Origin: Planomonospora sp. ID82291
Lineage (GTDB): Bacteria > Actinomycetota > Actinomycetes > Streptosporangiales > Streptosporangiaceae
Assembly (NCBI RefSeq): GCF_015711645.1
Contig: NZ_JABTEX010000007.1
Span: forward strand, 1-64,000
Direction: 5' to 3'
DNA: 64,000 nucleotides
The position numbers and the translations under genes were made by a program. Of this stretch, positions 16,459-25,225 are shown in pieces. The notes under the pieces are model-generated. The model did not search any database. It saw only the letters and a list, made by a program, of their open reading frames with translations, and was not told the DNA's origin. Each line of letters begins with the position of its first letter. Position 1 is the first letter of the stretch.

Positions 16459-17360
16459 TGAGCACCAAGGTCCACCGCCACAAGAAGCGCGGCGGGCACG
16501 AGGAGGAGGCCCACGACGGCGAGCGCTGGCTGGTCACCTACGCCGACATGCTCACCGTGCTCGTGGGCCTGTTCATCGTCATGTTCGCGATGAGCCAGGT
16601 CGACCAGACCAAGTTCAACGCGCTCAAGTCGAGCCTGTCGATCGCCTTCGGCCAGCCCGCCGTGACCTTCACCGCGCCGGGCAGCGCCGTGGCGGGCGAC
16701 GCCGGCGGCGGGGAGTCCGCCCCCCTGGACCTGTCGTCCGTGGTGGGCAAGGGCGCCGACGGCGAGGCCGAGCAGCAGGCCCGCGCGGCCATGGCCGCCC
16801 TCGACCGCGCCAAGGCCTCGGCCCGCGCGAAGAACGCGGCGGCGGAGGTCGAGAAGTTCGAGCGGATCAGGAAGAAGATCCAGGAGGCGCTGCGCGAGCA
16901 GAACGCCGAGGACGGCGTGCAGTTCCGCATCGACGAGCGCGGCCTGGTCGTGACCGTCGTCACCAGCTCCGTCGTGTTCGGCAACAACAGCGCCGAGCTG
17001 CTGCGCGACGGCCGGAAGATCGTCGACGCGATCGCGCCGGCGCTGCGCACCGAGAAGAACTCCGTCGAGGTCGACGGGCACACCAACTGGCTGCCGGTCA
17101 CGTCGGGGCCGTACCCGTCGAACTGGGAGCTGTCGACCGCGCGCGCCTCCACCGTGGTGCGCCGGCTGGTGGCCAGGGGGATCCCCGCCAAGCGGCTGAA
17201 CGCCTCCGGCTACGCCGAGCAGCGGCCCCTGTACCCCGACACCGACCCCCGGTCGGTGTCGCTGAACCGCCGGGTCGAGGTGGTCGTCCTGTCCGACCTC
17301 GACGCCGCGACCAAGGCCCTGCTGCCGTCGGCCGCGGGCCAGTCCGCCGCCACGAGCTGA
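16458..17360 (+). CDS. motB: Flagellar motor stator MotB
   Basis: 300 aa. A basic N-terminus precedes the single transmembrane helix WLVTYADMLTVLVGLFIVMF, with the ion-binding Asp at residue 30. A plug/linker with coiled-coil character follows. The C-terminal OmpA-like peptidoglycan-binding domain has VDGHTNWLPV and NWELSTARASTVVRRL. The second half of the motif (GYAEQRPLYP) is intact. Confidence 0.95.
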   Translation: MSTKVHRHKKRGGHEEEAHDGERWLVTYADMLTVLVGLFIVMFAMSQVDQTKFNALKSSLSIAFGQPAVTFTAPGSAVAGDAGGGESAPLDLSSVVGKGADGEAEQQARAAMAALDRAKASARAKNAAAEVEKFERIRKKIQEALREQNAEDGVQFRIDERGLVVTVVTSSVVFGNNSAELLRDGRKIVDAIAPALRTEKNSVEVDGHTNWLPVTSGPYPSNWELSTARASTVVRRLVARGIPAKRLNASGYAEQRPLYPDTDPRSVSLNRRVEVVVLSDLDAATKALLPSAAGQSAATS

Positions 17361-17391
17361 CCGACCAGAGAACATCCGGGAGACGAACACG

Positions 17392-17856
17392 ATGGCCACC
17401 GCGAAGCTGAAGGCCGCGCCGAGCGCCGAGGAGGCGACGGGCGGCGGCGCGAAGAAACCGAAGAAGAAGATCCTCGTCATCGCCGGAGCCGTGCTGCTGC
17501 TCCTCGCCGCCGCCGCCGCGGCCTACTTCCTGCTGTTCGCGGGGGGCGGGGAGGCGGAGGAGCCCGCGCCGGAGCCCGGCGCCGTGGCCACCCTCGACGC
17601 CATCACGATCAACCTCTCCGACGGGCACTTCCTGAAGCTGAAGCTGGCCCTGCAGGCCACGGCCGAGGTCGCCGAGGCGCCCGACGGCAGCAAGGCCCTG
17701 GACCTGGCCATCGACCAGTTCAGCAACAAGCCGGTCGACGAGCTCTCCTCGGACAAGGCGCGCAACCTGGCCAAGCAGGAGCTGCTGGAGAAGATCGAGA
17801 AGGCCTACGAGGGAGAGATCATGGACATCTACTTCACCGAGTTCGTCATGCAGTAG
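17392..17856 (+). CDS. fliL: Flagellar basal-body associated protein FliL
   Basis: 154 aa with a charged cytoplasmic N-terminus, one transmembrane helix (about 27-49) and an extracytoplasmic FliL domain (VATLDAITINLSDGHFLKLK, ending ELLEKIEKAYEGEIMDIYFTE). FliL sits around the stator and aids torque. GGAGACG precedes ATG 17392. About 100 bp later a new promoter motif starts fliM. Confidence 0.92.
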   Translation: MATAKLKAAPSAEEATGGGAKKPKKKILVIAGAVLLLLAAAAAAYFLLFAGGGEAEEPAPEPGAVATLDAITINLSDGHFLKLKLALQATAEVAEAPDGSKALDLAIDQFSNKPVDELSSDKARNLAKQELLEKIEKAYEGEIMDIYFTEFVMQ

Positions 17857-17957
17857 GCGCCGGCCGTACGACGCGCGCACCGGCGGGGGCGCACCGCAGA
17901 CCCCCGCCGCGGAGACGGGACCCTCGACAGGAGGTGAACCCGCTTTCCGGCATTTCC

Positions 17958-17984
17958 TCATATCGGATGGATAACGGCCGATCG
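17958..17984 (+). promoter_or_regulatory. Candidate FliA-type promoter for fliM-flhB
   Basis: TCAT (17958-17961), 15 bases, GCCGATCG (17977-17984), only eight bases before GTG 17993. A transcript from here would be nearly leaderless. Confidence 0.45.
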
Positions 17985-17992
17985 GGGATCAC

Positions 17993-18952
17993 GTGAGTCA
18001 GTCGCAGCCTTCGGCATCAACGCCCCGCCTGCTCGGCCGGATGTCCCGCCGGGCGAAGACCTCCGAGCCGCAGCCCTATGACTTCCGGCGTCCCATCAAG
18101 CTCTCCCGCGAGCACGTCCGCACGCTGCAGATCGCCTACGAGACGTTCGCCCGCCAGTACACGACCCTGCTCACGTCGAGCCTGCGCGTCGTGTCCCAGG
18201 TGTCGCTGGTCTCCATCCAGCAGCTCACCTACGACGAGTACGTCTCGGCGCTGGCCACCCCGACCATCGTCACCACCGTCGACCTGGAGCCGCTGCCCGG
18301 CACCGCGATCATGGAGTTCTCGCTGGGCGTCGCGATGGCCAGCATCGACCACCTGCTCGGCGGTCCCGGCGGCGCCCAGGTGGAGCGCCCGCTGACCGAC
18401 ATGGAGACGCCGCTCCTGCGCGACCTGCTCACCCGGGTCCTGGAGGAGATGCACTACGCGTTCGAGTCGATCACCGAGATCCGCCCCAAGCTCGGCGTCA
18501 TCGACTACAACCCGCAGTTCGTGCAGGCCTGCGCCCCCGCCGACGCGGTCATCGTGGCCTCCTTCGACATGCGGGTGGGCAGCGAGGAGTGCCTGGCCAC
18601 GATCTGCATGCCGTTCGCCTCGATCTTCCCCAAGCTCCAGGGCAACGACAACGACATCACGCTCAGCTCGGGCCAGCGCGCCGCCCGCGAGGAGGCGCAC
18701 CGCAACATGGCCGCCGCGCTGGGCACCACGCCCATCGACGTGGCGGTCCGCTTCGAGGCGGTACGGCTCCGCCCCGACCAGATCATCGGCCTGGAGCCGG
18801 GTGACGTCGTGCCGCTCGGCCACCCCGTGACGGCGCCGCTGTCGGTGACGGCCGCGGACATCACCTTCGCCCACGCCGTGCCCGGCAGCCAGGGCCCGCG
18901 CCTGGCCTGCCTCGTCGTGCCCACGCCGCAGAACGAAACGGAAGCCCACTGA
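17993..18952 (+). CDS. fliM: Flagellar motor switch protein FliM
   Basis: 319 aa. The middle CheC-like domain is clear ([16 protein letters not shown], then [19 protein letters not shown]). The C-terminal SpoA domain follows with [16 protein letters not shown]. The first 20 residues ([20 protein letters not shown]) show no LSQxEIDALL-type CheY-binding motif. It forms the C ring with FliG and FliN. The stop overlaps fliN (ATG at 18952). Confidence 0.93.
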   Translation: MSQSQPSASTPRLLGRMSRRAKTSEPQPYDFRRPIKLSREHVRTLQIAYETFARQYTTLLTSSLRVVSQVSLVSIQQLTYDEYVSALATPTIVTTVDLEPLPGTAIMEFSLGVAMASIDHLLGGPGGAQVERPLTDMETPLLRDLLTRVLEEMHYAFESITEIRPKLGVIDYNPQFVQACAPADAVIVASFDMRVGSEECLATICMPFASIFPKLQGNDNDITLSSGQRAAREEAHRNMAAALGTTPIDVAVRFEAVRLRPDQIIGLEPGDVVPLGHPVTAPLSVTAADITFAHAVPGSQGPRLACLVVPTPQNETEAH

Positions 18953-19680
18953 TGACCACCACGATCACCGTCGCCCCCCGCGTGGAGCTCGGCATGGCCG
19001 CGGCCGAGGCCACGCTGCCCCTGCTGCCCACCGGCGGCACCCTGGAGGTCGGCACCCCCGTCTTCACCGTGCCGCAGGACCTGCCCGCCGGCCTGGCCGT
19101 GTGCGCCCGCTTCTCCGGCGTCACCCAGGGCGAGGTCGCGGTCGTCGTCGGCCAGGACCTGGTCGACGCCCTGCGCCAGAGCCCGCTCGGCGAGCTGGAC
19201 CTGACCAAGGCCGTCCAGCCCGCCCTGGAGGCGGCGGCCCGCAAGCTGGGGCCCGTCGTCCTGGAGCCGGCGCTGGCCACCGAGCCCGAGGTGGGCCTGG
19301 GCGCGCTCGCCAACCGCGGCGAGTCGGTCTTCGTGCCGCTGCTGGAGGACGGCGTCGTGCGGGCCGTGCTCGCCCTGGTGGCGGTCTCCTGGCCGACCCC
19401 GGCGGCCGCCCGCTCCACGGGCAAGGCCAGGGCCGGCTTCGACCTGCTGCACGACGTCGAGATGAACGTCACCGCCGAGCTCGGCCGTACCCGGATGACC
19501 GTCCGCGAGCTGCTCTCGCTCGCGCCCGGCGCGGTGGTCGAACTCGACCGCGCCGCGGGCAGCCCGGTCGACCTGCTGGTCAACGGCCGCCTGATCGCGC
19601 GGGGCGAGGTCGTCGTGATCGACGAGAACTTCGGCGTCCGCGTCACCGAGATCCTCCCGCCCGGCGGGGACCGGCAGTAG
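18952..19680 (+). CDS. fliN: Flagellar motor switch protein FliN (extended)
   Basis: 242 aa. The last 80 residues are the SpoA/FliN domain ([47 protein letters not shown]). The first 150 residues are an extra domain, so the protein resembles FliY-type architecture, although I do not see the CheC phosphatase motif clearly. Forms the bottom of the C ring and docks the export ATPase complex. Confidence 0.9.
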   Translation: MTTTITVAPRVELGMAAAEATLPLLPTGGTLEVGTPVFTVPQDLPAGLAVCARFSGVTQGEVAVVVGQDLVDALRQSPLGELDLTKAVQPALEAAARKLGPVVLEPALATEPEVGLGALANRGESVFVPLLEDGVVRAVLALVAVSWPTPAAARSTGKARAGFDLLHDVEMNVTAELGRTRMTVRELLSLAPGAVVELDRAAGSPVDLLVNGRLIARGEVVVIDENFGVRVTEILPPGGDRQ

Positions 19681-19735
19681 CCGCGTCCGCCGCCCGCCGC
19701 CCGCGACCGCCTCGACGGAGGAGCAGCATCCCGCA

Positions 19736-20173
19736 ATGTTCGAGACCGTTCTGAGAATCACGTTCTCGCTCCTGGTCGTCCTGCTCCTGGTGTGGGGGCT
19801 GTCGAAGGCGGCCCGCAAGCCGCTGGCCGGCCGGGGCGGGGGACTGCTCACCGTGGTCGCCCGCCAGCAGCTGACCCGCAACTCCTCCGTCGCGGTCGTC
19901 CGGGTGACCGACCGGGCCCTGGTGCTCGGCGTCACCGACGGCCAGGTGACCCTCCTGGCCGAGGCGGACCTGGAGGCCGTGGAGCGCTACGGAGAGCACT
20001 CCGGGCAGCGCATCCCCGTCTCCCTGCCGGCCGTTCTCCCGTCAGCCGACTCCTCTCCGGCTGATGCGGGAACGGCCGGGCAGGGTCCCGGCGCCCTGGC
20101 CGGATCGGCGCTCTCGCCCCGGACCTGGAAGACCGCCCTGGAAATCCTGCGCGAACGGACGGCTCGCAACTGA
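19736..20173 (+). CDS. fliO: Flagellar export-gate assembly protein FliO
   Basis: 145 aa. It has an N-terminal transmembrane helix (LRITFSLLVVLLLVWGLSKA) and a small cytoplasmic domain with VVARQQLTRNSSVAVVRV and LVLGVTDGQVTLL, matching FliO. It helps assemble the FliP pore. ATG 19736 has ACGGAGGAG upstream. The Pro/Ala/Gly-rich tail is variable. The stop overlaps fliP. Confidence 0.87.
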   Translation: MFETVLRITFSLLVVLLLVWGLSKAARKPLAGRGGGLLTVVARQQLTRNSSVAVVRVTDRALVLGVTDGQVTLLAEADLEAVERYGEHSGQRIPVSLPAVLPSADSSPADAGTAGQGPGALAGSALSPRTWKTALEILRERTARN

Positions 20174-21108
20174 TGAAGCGCATCCTCAGCCTGGCCCTGA
20201 CCGGCCTGGCCGTGGCGGGCACGCTCGTGCTCGGCGCGCCGGCGGCCTCCGCGGCCGCCCCGCCGGCACGGCCCGCCGCCACCGCCGTCACCACCGCAGT
20301 GCCCGCCGGTACGGCCACCGGTACGGCCGCCGCAGCGCCCGCCGGTACGGCCGCCGCGCTCGCCCCGCCGGCCTCCCTCGCCTCCCTCGCCTCGCCCACC
20401 CCGTCCGGCCCGTCCGGTCCCAAGGGCACGACCGGCCCCGGCAAGGACTCGGTGACGATCGACCTCAACGGCGTGGGCGGCAAGCCCAGCCAGTCGATCG
20501 TCCTGATGCTCGGCCTGACGGTGCTCTCCGTGGCCCCGGCGATCCTGCTGCTCTGCACCAGCTTCACCAAGATCTTCGTGGTGCTGAGCATCACCCGCAA
20601 CGCGCTGGGCCTGTCCAACGTCCCGCCGAACCAGGTGCTGGCCGGTCTGGCGATCTTCATCAGCCTGTTCATCATGGGCCCCGTCGCCTCGGACGTGAAC
20701 GACAAGGCGATCCAGCCCTACCTCAAGGGTGAGAAGAGCGTCTCCCAGGCCGTCGAGGCCGGCACCCCGGCGGTGCGGGAGTTCCTGACCGAGCACACCC
20801 GCAAGGACGACCTGGCGCTCTTCACCAAGATCGCCGACCAGCCGAAGCCGGCCAACGCCGCCGCGGTGCCGATGACCACGCTCATCCCGGCGTTCGTCCT
20901 GTCGGAGCTGCGGGCCGCGTTCATCATCGGGTTCGTCATCTACGTGCCGTTCCTCATCATCGATCTGGTCATCTCGGCCGCCCTGATGTCGATGGGCATG
21001 ATGATGCTCCCGCCGGTCACGGTGGCGATGCCCTTCAAACTCCTCCTCTTCGTGCTCGTCAACGGCTGGGGGCTCATCGTGACCTCCCTGGTCGGCAGTT
21101 ACCAGTAG
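20173..21108 (+). CDS. fliP: Flagellar export gate protein FliP
   Basis: 311 aa, longer than most FliP because of a cleavable-type signal plus an Ala/Pro/Thr linker (residues 1-95). The core has VLMLGLTVLSVAPAILLLCT, FTKIFVVLSITRNALG, the conserved LIPAFVLSELRAAF and IYVPFLIIDLVISAALMSMGM. Five FliP subunits form the gate with FliQ and FliR. ATG 20173 overlaps the fliO stop. Confidence 0.95.
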   Translation: MKRILSLALTGLAVAGTLVLGAPAASAAAPPARPAATAVTTAVPAGTATGTAAAAPAGTAAALAPPASLASLASPTPSGPSGPKGTTGPGKDSVTIDLNGVGGKPSQSIVLMLGLTVLSVAPAILLLCTSFTKIFVVLSITRNALGLSNVPPNQVLAGLAIFISLFIMGPVASDVNDKAIQPYLKGEKSVSQAVEAGTPAVREFLTEHTRKDDLALFTKIADQPKPANAAAVPMTTLIPAFVLSELRAAFIIGFVIYVPFLIIDLVISAALMSMGMMMLPPVTVAMPFKLLLFVLVNGWGLIVTSLVGSYQ

Positions 21109-21138
21109 CCCGGCTTCCAGGTAAGGACCTCCACGACC

Positions 21139-21414
21139 GTGACCGACACCCAGGTGCTGCACATCGGCACGCAGGCCATGATGCTCGCCACCAAGCTGGG
21201 CGCCCCGATCCTGGTGACCGCGCTGCTCATCGGTTTCGTGATCTCGCTCTTCCAGTCGGTGACCCAGATCCAGGAGGTCACCCTCTCCTTCGTGCCCAAG
21301 GCGGCCGGGGTGTGCGTGGCCCTCATCTTCAGCGGCAACTGGATGCTGCACGAGATGGTGGCGTTCACCACGCAGCTGTTCGACCAGGTCCCGCAGCTCA
21401 TCCACGGCGGCTGA
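21139..21414 (+). CDS. fliQ: Flagellar export gate protein FliQ
   Basis: 91 aa with two transmembrane helices (LGAPILVTALLIGFVISLFQ and AAGVCVALIFSGNWML) around the conserved SVTQIQEVTLSFVPK loop. GTG 21139 follows AAGGACC. It inserts between FliP subunits in the gate. fliR starts four bases after its stop. Confidence 0.95.
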   Translation: MTDTQVLHIGTQAMMLATKLGAPILVTALLIGFVISLFQSVTQIQEVTLSFVPKAAGVCVALIFSGNWMLHEMVAFTTQLFDQVPQLIHGG

Positions 21415-21418
21415 GCCC

Positions 21419-22183
21419 GTGGAGGGGATGCTGTCGCAGACCACGCTGGTCGCGCTGCTGCTGGCCTCGGTCCGCTCGGCCGCCTGGCTGCTGATCAGCC
21501 CGCCGTTCAACAACAAGGCGATCCCCGGGACGGTCAAGGCCCTGCTCTCCGTCGCGATCGCCCTGCCGATGGCCCCCGCGCTGGCCGCCCAGATCACCGA
21601 CATCTCCCCCGCCGCCATGCTGGTCGTCGCCGCCGAGCAGGCCGTCGTGGGCGTCGCCCTCGGCTTCCTGACCGCCATGGTCTTCGCCGCGGTCCAGGCC
21701 GCCGGCGACCTCCTCGACATCTTCGGCGGCTTCTCCCTGGCCACCGCCTTCGACCCGATGTCGATGTCGGCGAACTCGGTGTTCGGCAAGTTCTACGGCC
21801 TGCTCTGCACCACGCTGCTGCTGGTCAGCGGCGGCTACCAGTTCGTGCTGCTGGGCTTCACCCGGACCTACCGGCTGCTCCCGCTGGACGGCGCCCTGTC
21901 CCTGGAGACCCTCAGCGAGCTGGTCACCGGCGGCCTGGCCGACCTGTTCGTCTCCGCCCTGCAGATCGCCGGGCCGATCATCGCGGTGCTGTTCGTCGCC
22001 GACCTCGCGCTCGGCCTGCTCAGCAAGGCCGCTCCGGCCCTGAACGCCTTCTCCCTCGGATTCCCGGTGAAGATCTTCCTGACCCTGGCCCTGGCCGGCA
22101 TCGCCATCTCGGTGCTGCCCGGCGTGATCGACGGGCTGACCGACCGCGCGGTGCGCATGATGACGGGACTGGCGAACGGATGA
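21419..22183 (+). CDS. fliR: Flagellar export gate protein FliR
   Basis: 254 aa with about six transmembrane segments, including LVALLLASVRSAAWLLISPPF at the start and a conserved GFLTAMVFAAVQAAGDLLD segment. It completes the export pore with FliP and FliQ. The start is GTG 21419 and the stop overlaps flhB. Confidence 0.94.
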   Translation: MEGMLSQTTLVALLLASVRSAAWLLISPPFNNKAIPGTVKALLSVAIALPMAPALAAQITDISPAAMLVVAAEQAVVGVALGFLTAMVFAAVQAAGDLLDIFGGFSLATAFDPMSMSANSVFGKFYGLLCTTLLLVSGGYQFVLLGFTRTYRLLPLDGALSLETLSELVTGGLADLFVSALQIAGPIIAVLFVADLALGLLSKAAPALNAFSLGFPVKIFLTLALAGIAISVLPGVIDGLTDRAVRMMTGLANG

Positions 22184-23265
22184 GCGGCGGAGGCGGCGGC
22201 GAGAAGACCGAGCAGCCCACAGCGAAGAAGAAGCAGGACGCGCAGAAGGAAGGGCAGATCGCCCGGACGCCGGACTTCGCCGCGTGGGCGTCGATGCTGG
22301 CGGCGGGCGTGCTCATGCCGATGGTGCTGGAGGACGCGGTGGAGGCCGCCGAGGGCATCATGCTCCGGGTGGGCGAGGTCATCGAGAACCCCGACCCCGC
22401 GCTGGGGCTGAAGATCCTCATCTCCGGTCTGGGCGACGCCATGCTGGCCGTCGCGCCGCTCGCGGCCGCCACCGTGGTCGTCACCCTGGCCGCCGCGGCG
22501 GGCCAGGGCGGTCTGAAGCCGGCCAGCAAGCTGTTCAAGCCGCAGCTCAAGAGGCTCAACCCGCTGCAGGGCCTGAAGCGGATGTTCGGCGGGCAGGCGC
22601 TGTGGGAGAGCGTCAAGGCGCTGATGAAGACCGCCACGCTGACCGGCATCGCCTACATGGCCATCCGCGACCTGATCCCGGTCCTGCTGGCCTCCGGCTC
22701 CCTGCCGCTGGGCGTGCTGCTGTCCAGTGCCGGTGACGCGATCCTGTCGCTGATGCGCTGGGCGGGCGTCACCGGCCTGGCGCTGGCCGCCGCCGACTAC
22801 GCGATGGCGCGCCACCGCATCGGCAAGCAGCTGAAGATGACCAAGCAGGAGGTCAAGGAGGAGTACAAGCGCTCCGAGGGCGACCCGCACGTCAAGGGGC
22901 AGATCCGCGCCCGCCAGCAGGCGATGGCCCGCAACCGCATGATGGCCGACGTCCCCACGGCCGACGTGGTCCTGGTCAACCCCACCCACGTCGCGGTGGC
23001 GCTGCGCTACGACCCGTCCAAGGGCGCTCCCCGGGTGGTCGCCAAGGGCTCGGGCACCATCGCGGCGAAGATCCGCGAGATCGCCGCCGAGAACCGCATC
23101 CCGATGGTCCAGGACGTCCCCCTGGCCCGCGCGCTGCACTCCAGCTGCGACATCGGCCAGGAGATCCCCGCCGAGATGTACGGCGCCATCGCCAAGGTGC
23201 TGGCCTTCGTGATGACCCTCAAGGCCAAGGGCTCCGCCGCCGGCACCCACCGCCTCGCCGCCTGA
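22180..23265 (+). CDS. flhB: Flagellar export specificity switch FlhB
   Basis: 361 aa, four transmembrane segments, and the cytoplasmic autocleavage motif N267-P268-T269-H270 inside VLVNPTHVAVALRYD. The N-terminus GEKTEQPTAKKKQDAQKEGQI is the family signature. FlhB switches export from rod/hook to filament proteins when FliK signals. A stem-loop terminator follows. flhA, normally next, is not here. A degenerate copy of part of this gene lies at 26,924-27,018. Confidence 0.96.
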   Translation: MSGGGGGEKTEQPTAKKKQDAQKEGQIARTPDFAAWASMLAAGVLMPMVLEDAVEAAEGIMLRVGEVIENPDPALGLKILISGLGDAMLAVAPLAAATVVVTLAAAAGQGGLKPASKLFKPQLKRLNPLQGLKRMFGGQALWESVKALMKTATLTGIAYMAIRDLIPVLLASGSLPLGVLLSSAGDAILSLMRWAGVTGLALAAADYAMARHRIGKQLKMTKQEVKEEYKRSEGDPHVKGQIRARQQAMARNRMMADVPTADVVLVNPTHVAVALRYDPSKGAPRVVAKGSGTIAAKIREIAAENRIPMVQDVPLARALHSSCDIGQEIPAEMYGAIAKVLAFVMTLKAKGSAAGTHRLAA

Positions 23266-23301
23266 CGCCCGCCGTACGGCCTGCGACCGGGTGGACAAGT
23301 G

Positions 23302-23351
23302 CAGCGGCCCCGGCGTCCTCTGGAATTCGCCTCTCGACGCCGGGGCCGCTG
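23302..23351 (+). terminator. Intrinsic terminator closing the flagellar operon
   Basis: CAGCGGCCCCGGCGTC (23302-23317) pairs perfectly with 23336-23351, 18-base loop, followed by CTTTC. It also faces the SLOG gene from the other side. Confidence 0.85.
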
Positions 23352-23369
23352 CTTTCAAAGCCGGAACCC

Positions 23370-23849
23370 TCACTGCCTGGAGGAGCCCTCCGGCCAGACG
23401 ACGGCCACCGGGATGCCCCGCGAACGCGCCTCCTCGACGACCTCGGCAGTGCCACCCGATCCTGTGCCGGGCAGGCCGTCCCACACCGCCACCAGCTCAT
23501 CAACGGAACCGAGAACCGCTTCGTTGGCCGCGACGTACGCCTCTCGGCCCGCCGTGTCATAGTCCATGACGCGGACATCAGCCGCCTTTTCCAGGAGTGC
23601 GTCGAACTGCTCGGCGTGATCCGGCTTCACCTTGGCCTGCCGGTAATCGCGTGAAGGGAGAACGACCTCAAGTGCCCCGCCCGCTTCCAAAACTGCCCGC
23701 GCGAACAGGGAATCGGCGCCGCGGGCCAGGCAGCTCACGCCGACCAGACCGTCAGCGTCGAGACCGTCGAGATGCTCACGGATTGCCTGAGCTACCAGCG
23801 GGACGCTGCCCGGGGAGAGGTTCATGTGGCCTGTTACGCCGATACGCAT
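23370..23849 (-). CDS. SLOG/LOG-like Rossmannoid nucleotide-binding protein
   Basis: 159 aa. The N-terminus MRIGVTGHMNLSPGSV, then VGVSCLARGADSLFARAVLEAGG and LEVVLPSRDYRQ follow the SLOG-superfamily pattern (glycine-rich loop, acidic/polar nucleotide site). Such proteins bind nucleotides or nucleotide-derived ligands and are sometimes sensors in conflict systems, but this copy has no fused effector. ATG 23849 has AGGAG upstream. It is the first gene after the flagellar terminator. Confidence 0.65.
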   Translation of the reverse strand: MRIGVTGHMNLSPGSVPLVAQAIREHLDGLDADGLVGVSCLARGADSLFARAVLEAGGALEVVLPSRDYRQAKVKPDHAEQFDALLEKAADVRVMDYDTAGREAYVAANEAVLGSVDELVAVWDGLPGTGSGGTAEVVEEARSRGIPVAVVWPEGSSRQ

Positions 23850-23957
23850 CCTGGCTCCTGATACTAGAAGGGGTGATCTTCAGGATGTCAGGACCTCACG
23901 AAGGCGCGTACGCAGCTCCGCGATCTCACGCTGATGACGTTGAGAACTCGTCTGTGC

Positions 23958-24130
23958 TTGACTTCCTCCCCGCCCTAAAGGACGGGGATTCCCTTCGGCC
24001 TGACGGCCGAACCGGCTTACGCCGGACGCCTCGCGGCGTGGGGTTCCTGCTTCGCAGCCGACCGCAGAAGGGAGGACCCTTGCTGTCTTACATCAGCTCC
24101 ACAGGCATCGCCGGAGGATTCTCCGGCTAC
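23958..24130 (-). ncRNA. Probable omega-RNA / right-end structured RNA of tnpB
   Basis: The minus strand just beyond and overlapping the tnpB 3' end has successive hairpins (GCCGGTTCGGCC, CGTCAGGCCG and the terminal CCCGTCCTTTAGGGCGGG). TnpB nucleases use an RNA from this position whose 3' end runs past the right end into flanking DNA as the guide. The guide here would begin at about 23,957. Limits are approximate. Confidence 0.4.
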
Positions 24131-25225
24131 GGCTCGTCCAGCCGCAAGGATGTTCTTGGCCGCGTTCACGTCCCGATCGTGTCGGGTGCGGCAGGCGGGG
24201 CACGTCCAGTGGCGTGTCCCGAGGTCGAGCTTGGGCAGCAGGTGCCCGCAGCCGGAGCAGGTCTTCGAGCTGGGGTACCAGCGGTCGATGACGATCAGGT
24301 GCCGCCCGGCGCGGGCGGCCTTGTACTCCAGCATCGAGCGGAAATCGCCCCAGCTCGCGTCGGAGATGGCCTTGGCCAGGCTCCGGTTGCGGACCATGTT
24401 CGCCACGGCGAGGTCTTCGAGCACGATGGTGTCGGCGGCCTCGACCAGGGCGGTGCTGGTCTTGTGCAGGAAGTCGCGGCGGGCGTTGCGGACCTTTCGA
24501 TGCGCGGCGGCGACCTTGGCCTTGGCCTTGCGCCGGTTCGCGGAGCCGCGCTGCCTACGGGCCATCCGCCGCTGGTAGCGCGCCAGGTTGCGGGCCTTAC
24601 GTGCCAGGTGGCGGGGGTTGGCGATCCGGTCGCCGTCGCTGGTCACGGCGAAGTCCTTGATGCCGAGGTCGACGCCGATCTCGTGGCCGGTGGCGGGCAG
24701 CGGGGCGGGATGGTCGACCTCCATGGCGAAGCTGACGTACCACCGGCCGTCGGGCTCCCGGGAGATGATCACCATGGTCGGGTCCAGGGTGGCGAAGTCG
24801 ACCTCGGAGAACGACCAGGCGACCCGCAGCGGGCCGTTGGTCTTCGCGATCCGCAACTCGCCGTCCTTGATCCGGAACGCCGACCGGGTGTAGTGCGCCG
24901 ACCGGCGGCCGGTGCGGGGCTTGAAACGCGGGTAGCGGGCACGTTCGGCGAAGAAGTTGCCGAACGCGGTGTGCTGGTGGCGCAACGTCTGCTGCAACGG
25001 CACCGACGACACCTCCGACAGGAACGCCAGCTCCTCGGTCTTCTTCCACGCGGTCAGCGCGGCATCGGTCTGCTTGTACGACGTCTTCTCGCCCCGCTGG
25101 AAGAACGCGGCGTGCCGCTCGGCGAGGGTCTTGTTCCAGACCAGGCGCACGCACCCGAAGGTGCGGTTGAACACCGCGGCCTGTTCGGGGGTCGGGTAGG
25201 CCCGGCACTTGTACGCCGTACGCAT
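24017..25225 (-). CDS. tnpB: TnpB RNA-guided nuclease (IS605 OrfB)
   Basis: 402 aa, full length. Residues 1-40 include the TnpB start (YKCRAYPTPEQAAVFNRTFG). The RuvC site is complete: D186 in GVDLGIKDF, E270 in IVLEDLAV and D352 in RDVNAAKNI. A zinc finger (C323, C326, C342, C345) is intact. It is therefore predicted to be active as an RNA-guided DNA nuclease; family members promote element retention. No good ribosome-binding site is seen before ATG 25225. Confidence 0.92.
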   Translation of the reverse strand: MRTAYKCRAYPTPEQAAVFNRTFGCVRLVWNKTLAERHAAFFQRGEKTSYKQTDAALTAWKKTEELAFLSEVSSVPLQQTLRHQHTAFGNFFAERARYPRFKPRTGRRSAHYTRSAFRIKDGELRIAKTNGPLRVAWSFSEVDFATLDPTMVIISREPDGRWYVSFAMEVDHPAPLPATGHEIGVDLGIKDFAVTSDGDRIANPRHLARKARNLARYQRRMARRQRGSANRRKAKAKVAAAHRKVRNARRDFLHKTSTALVEAADTIVLEDLAVANMVRNRSLAKAISDASWGDFRSMLEYKAARAGRHLIVIDRWYPSSKTCSGCGHLLPKLDLGTRHWTCPACRTRHDRDVNAAKNILAAGRAVAGESSGDACGADVRQQGSSLLRSAAKQEPHAARRPA

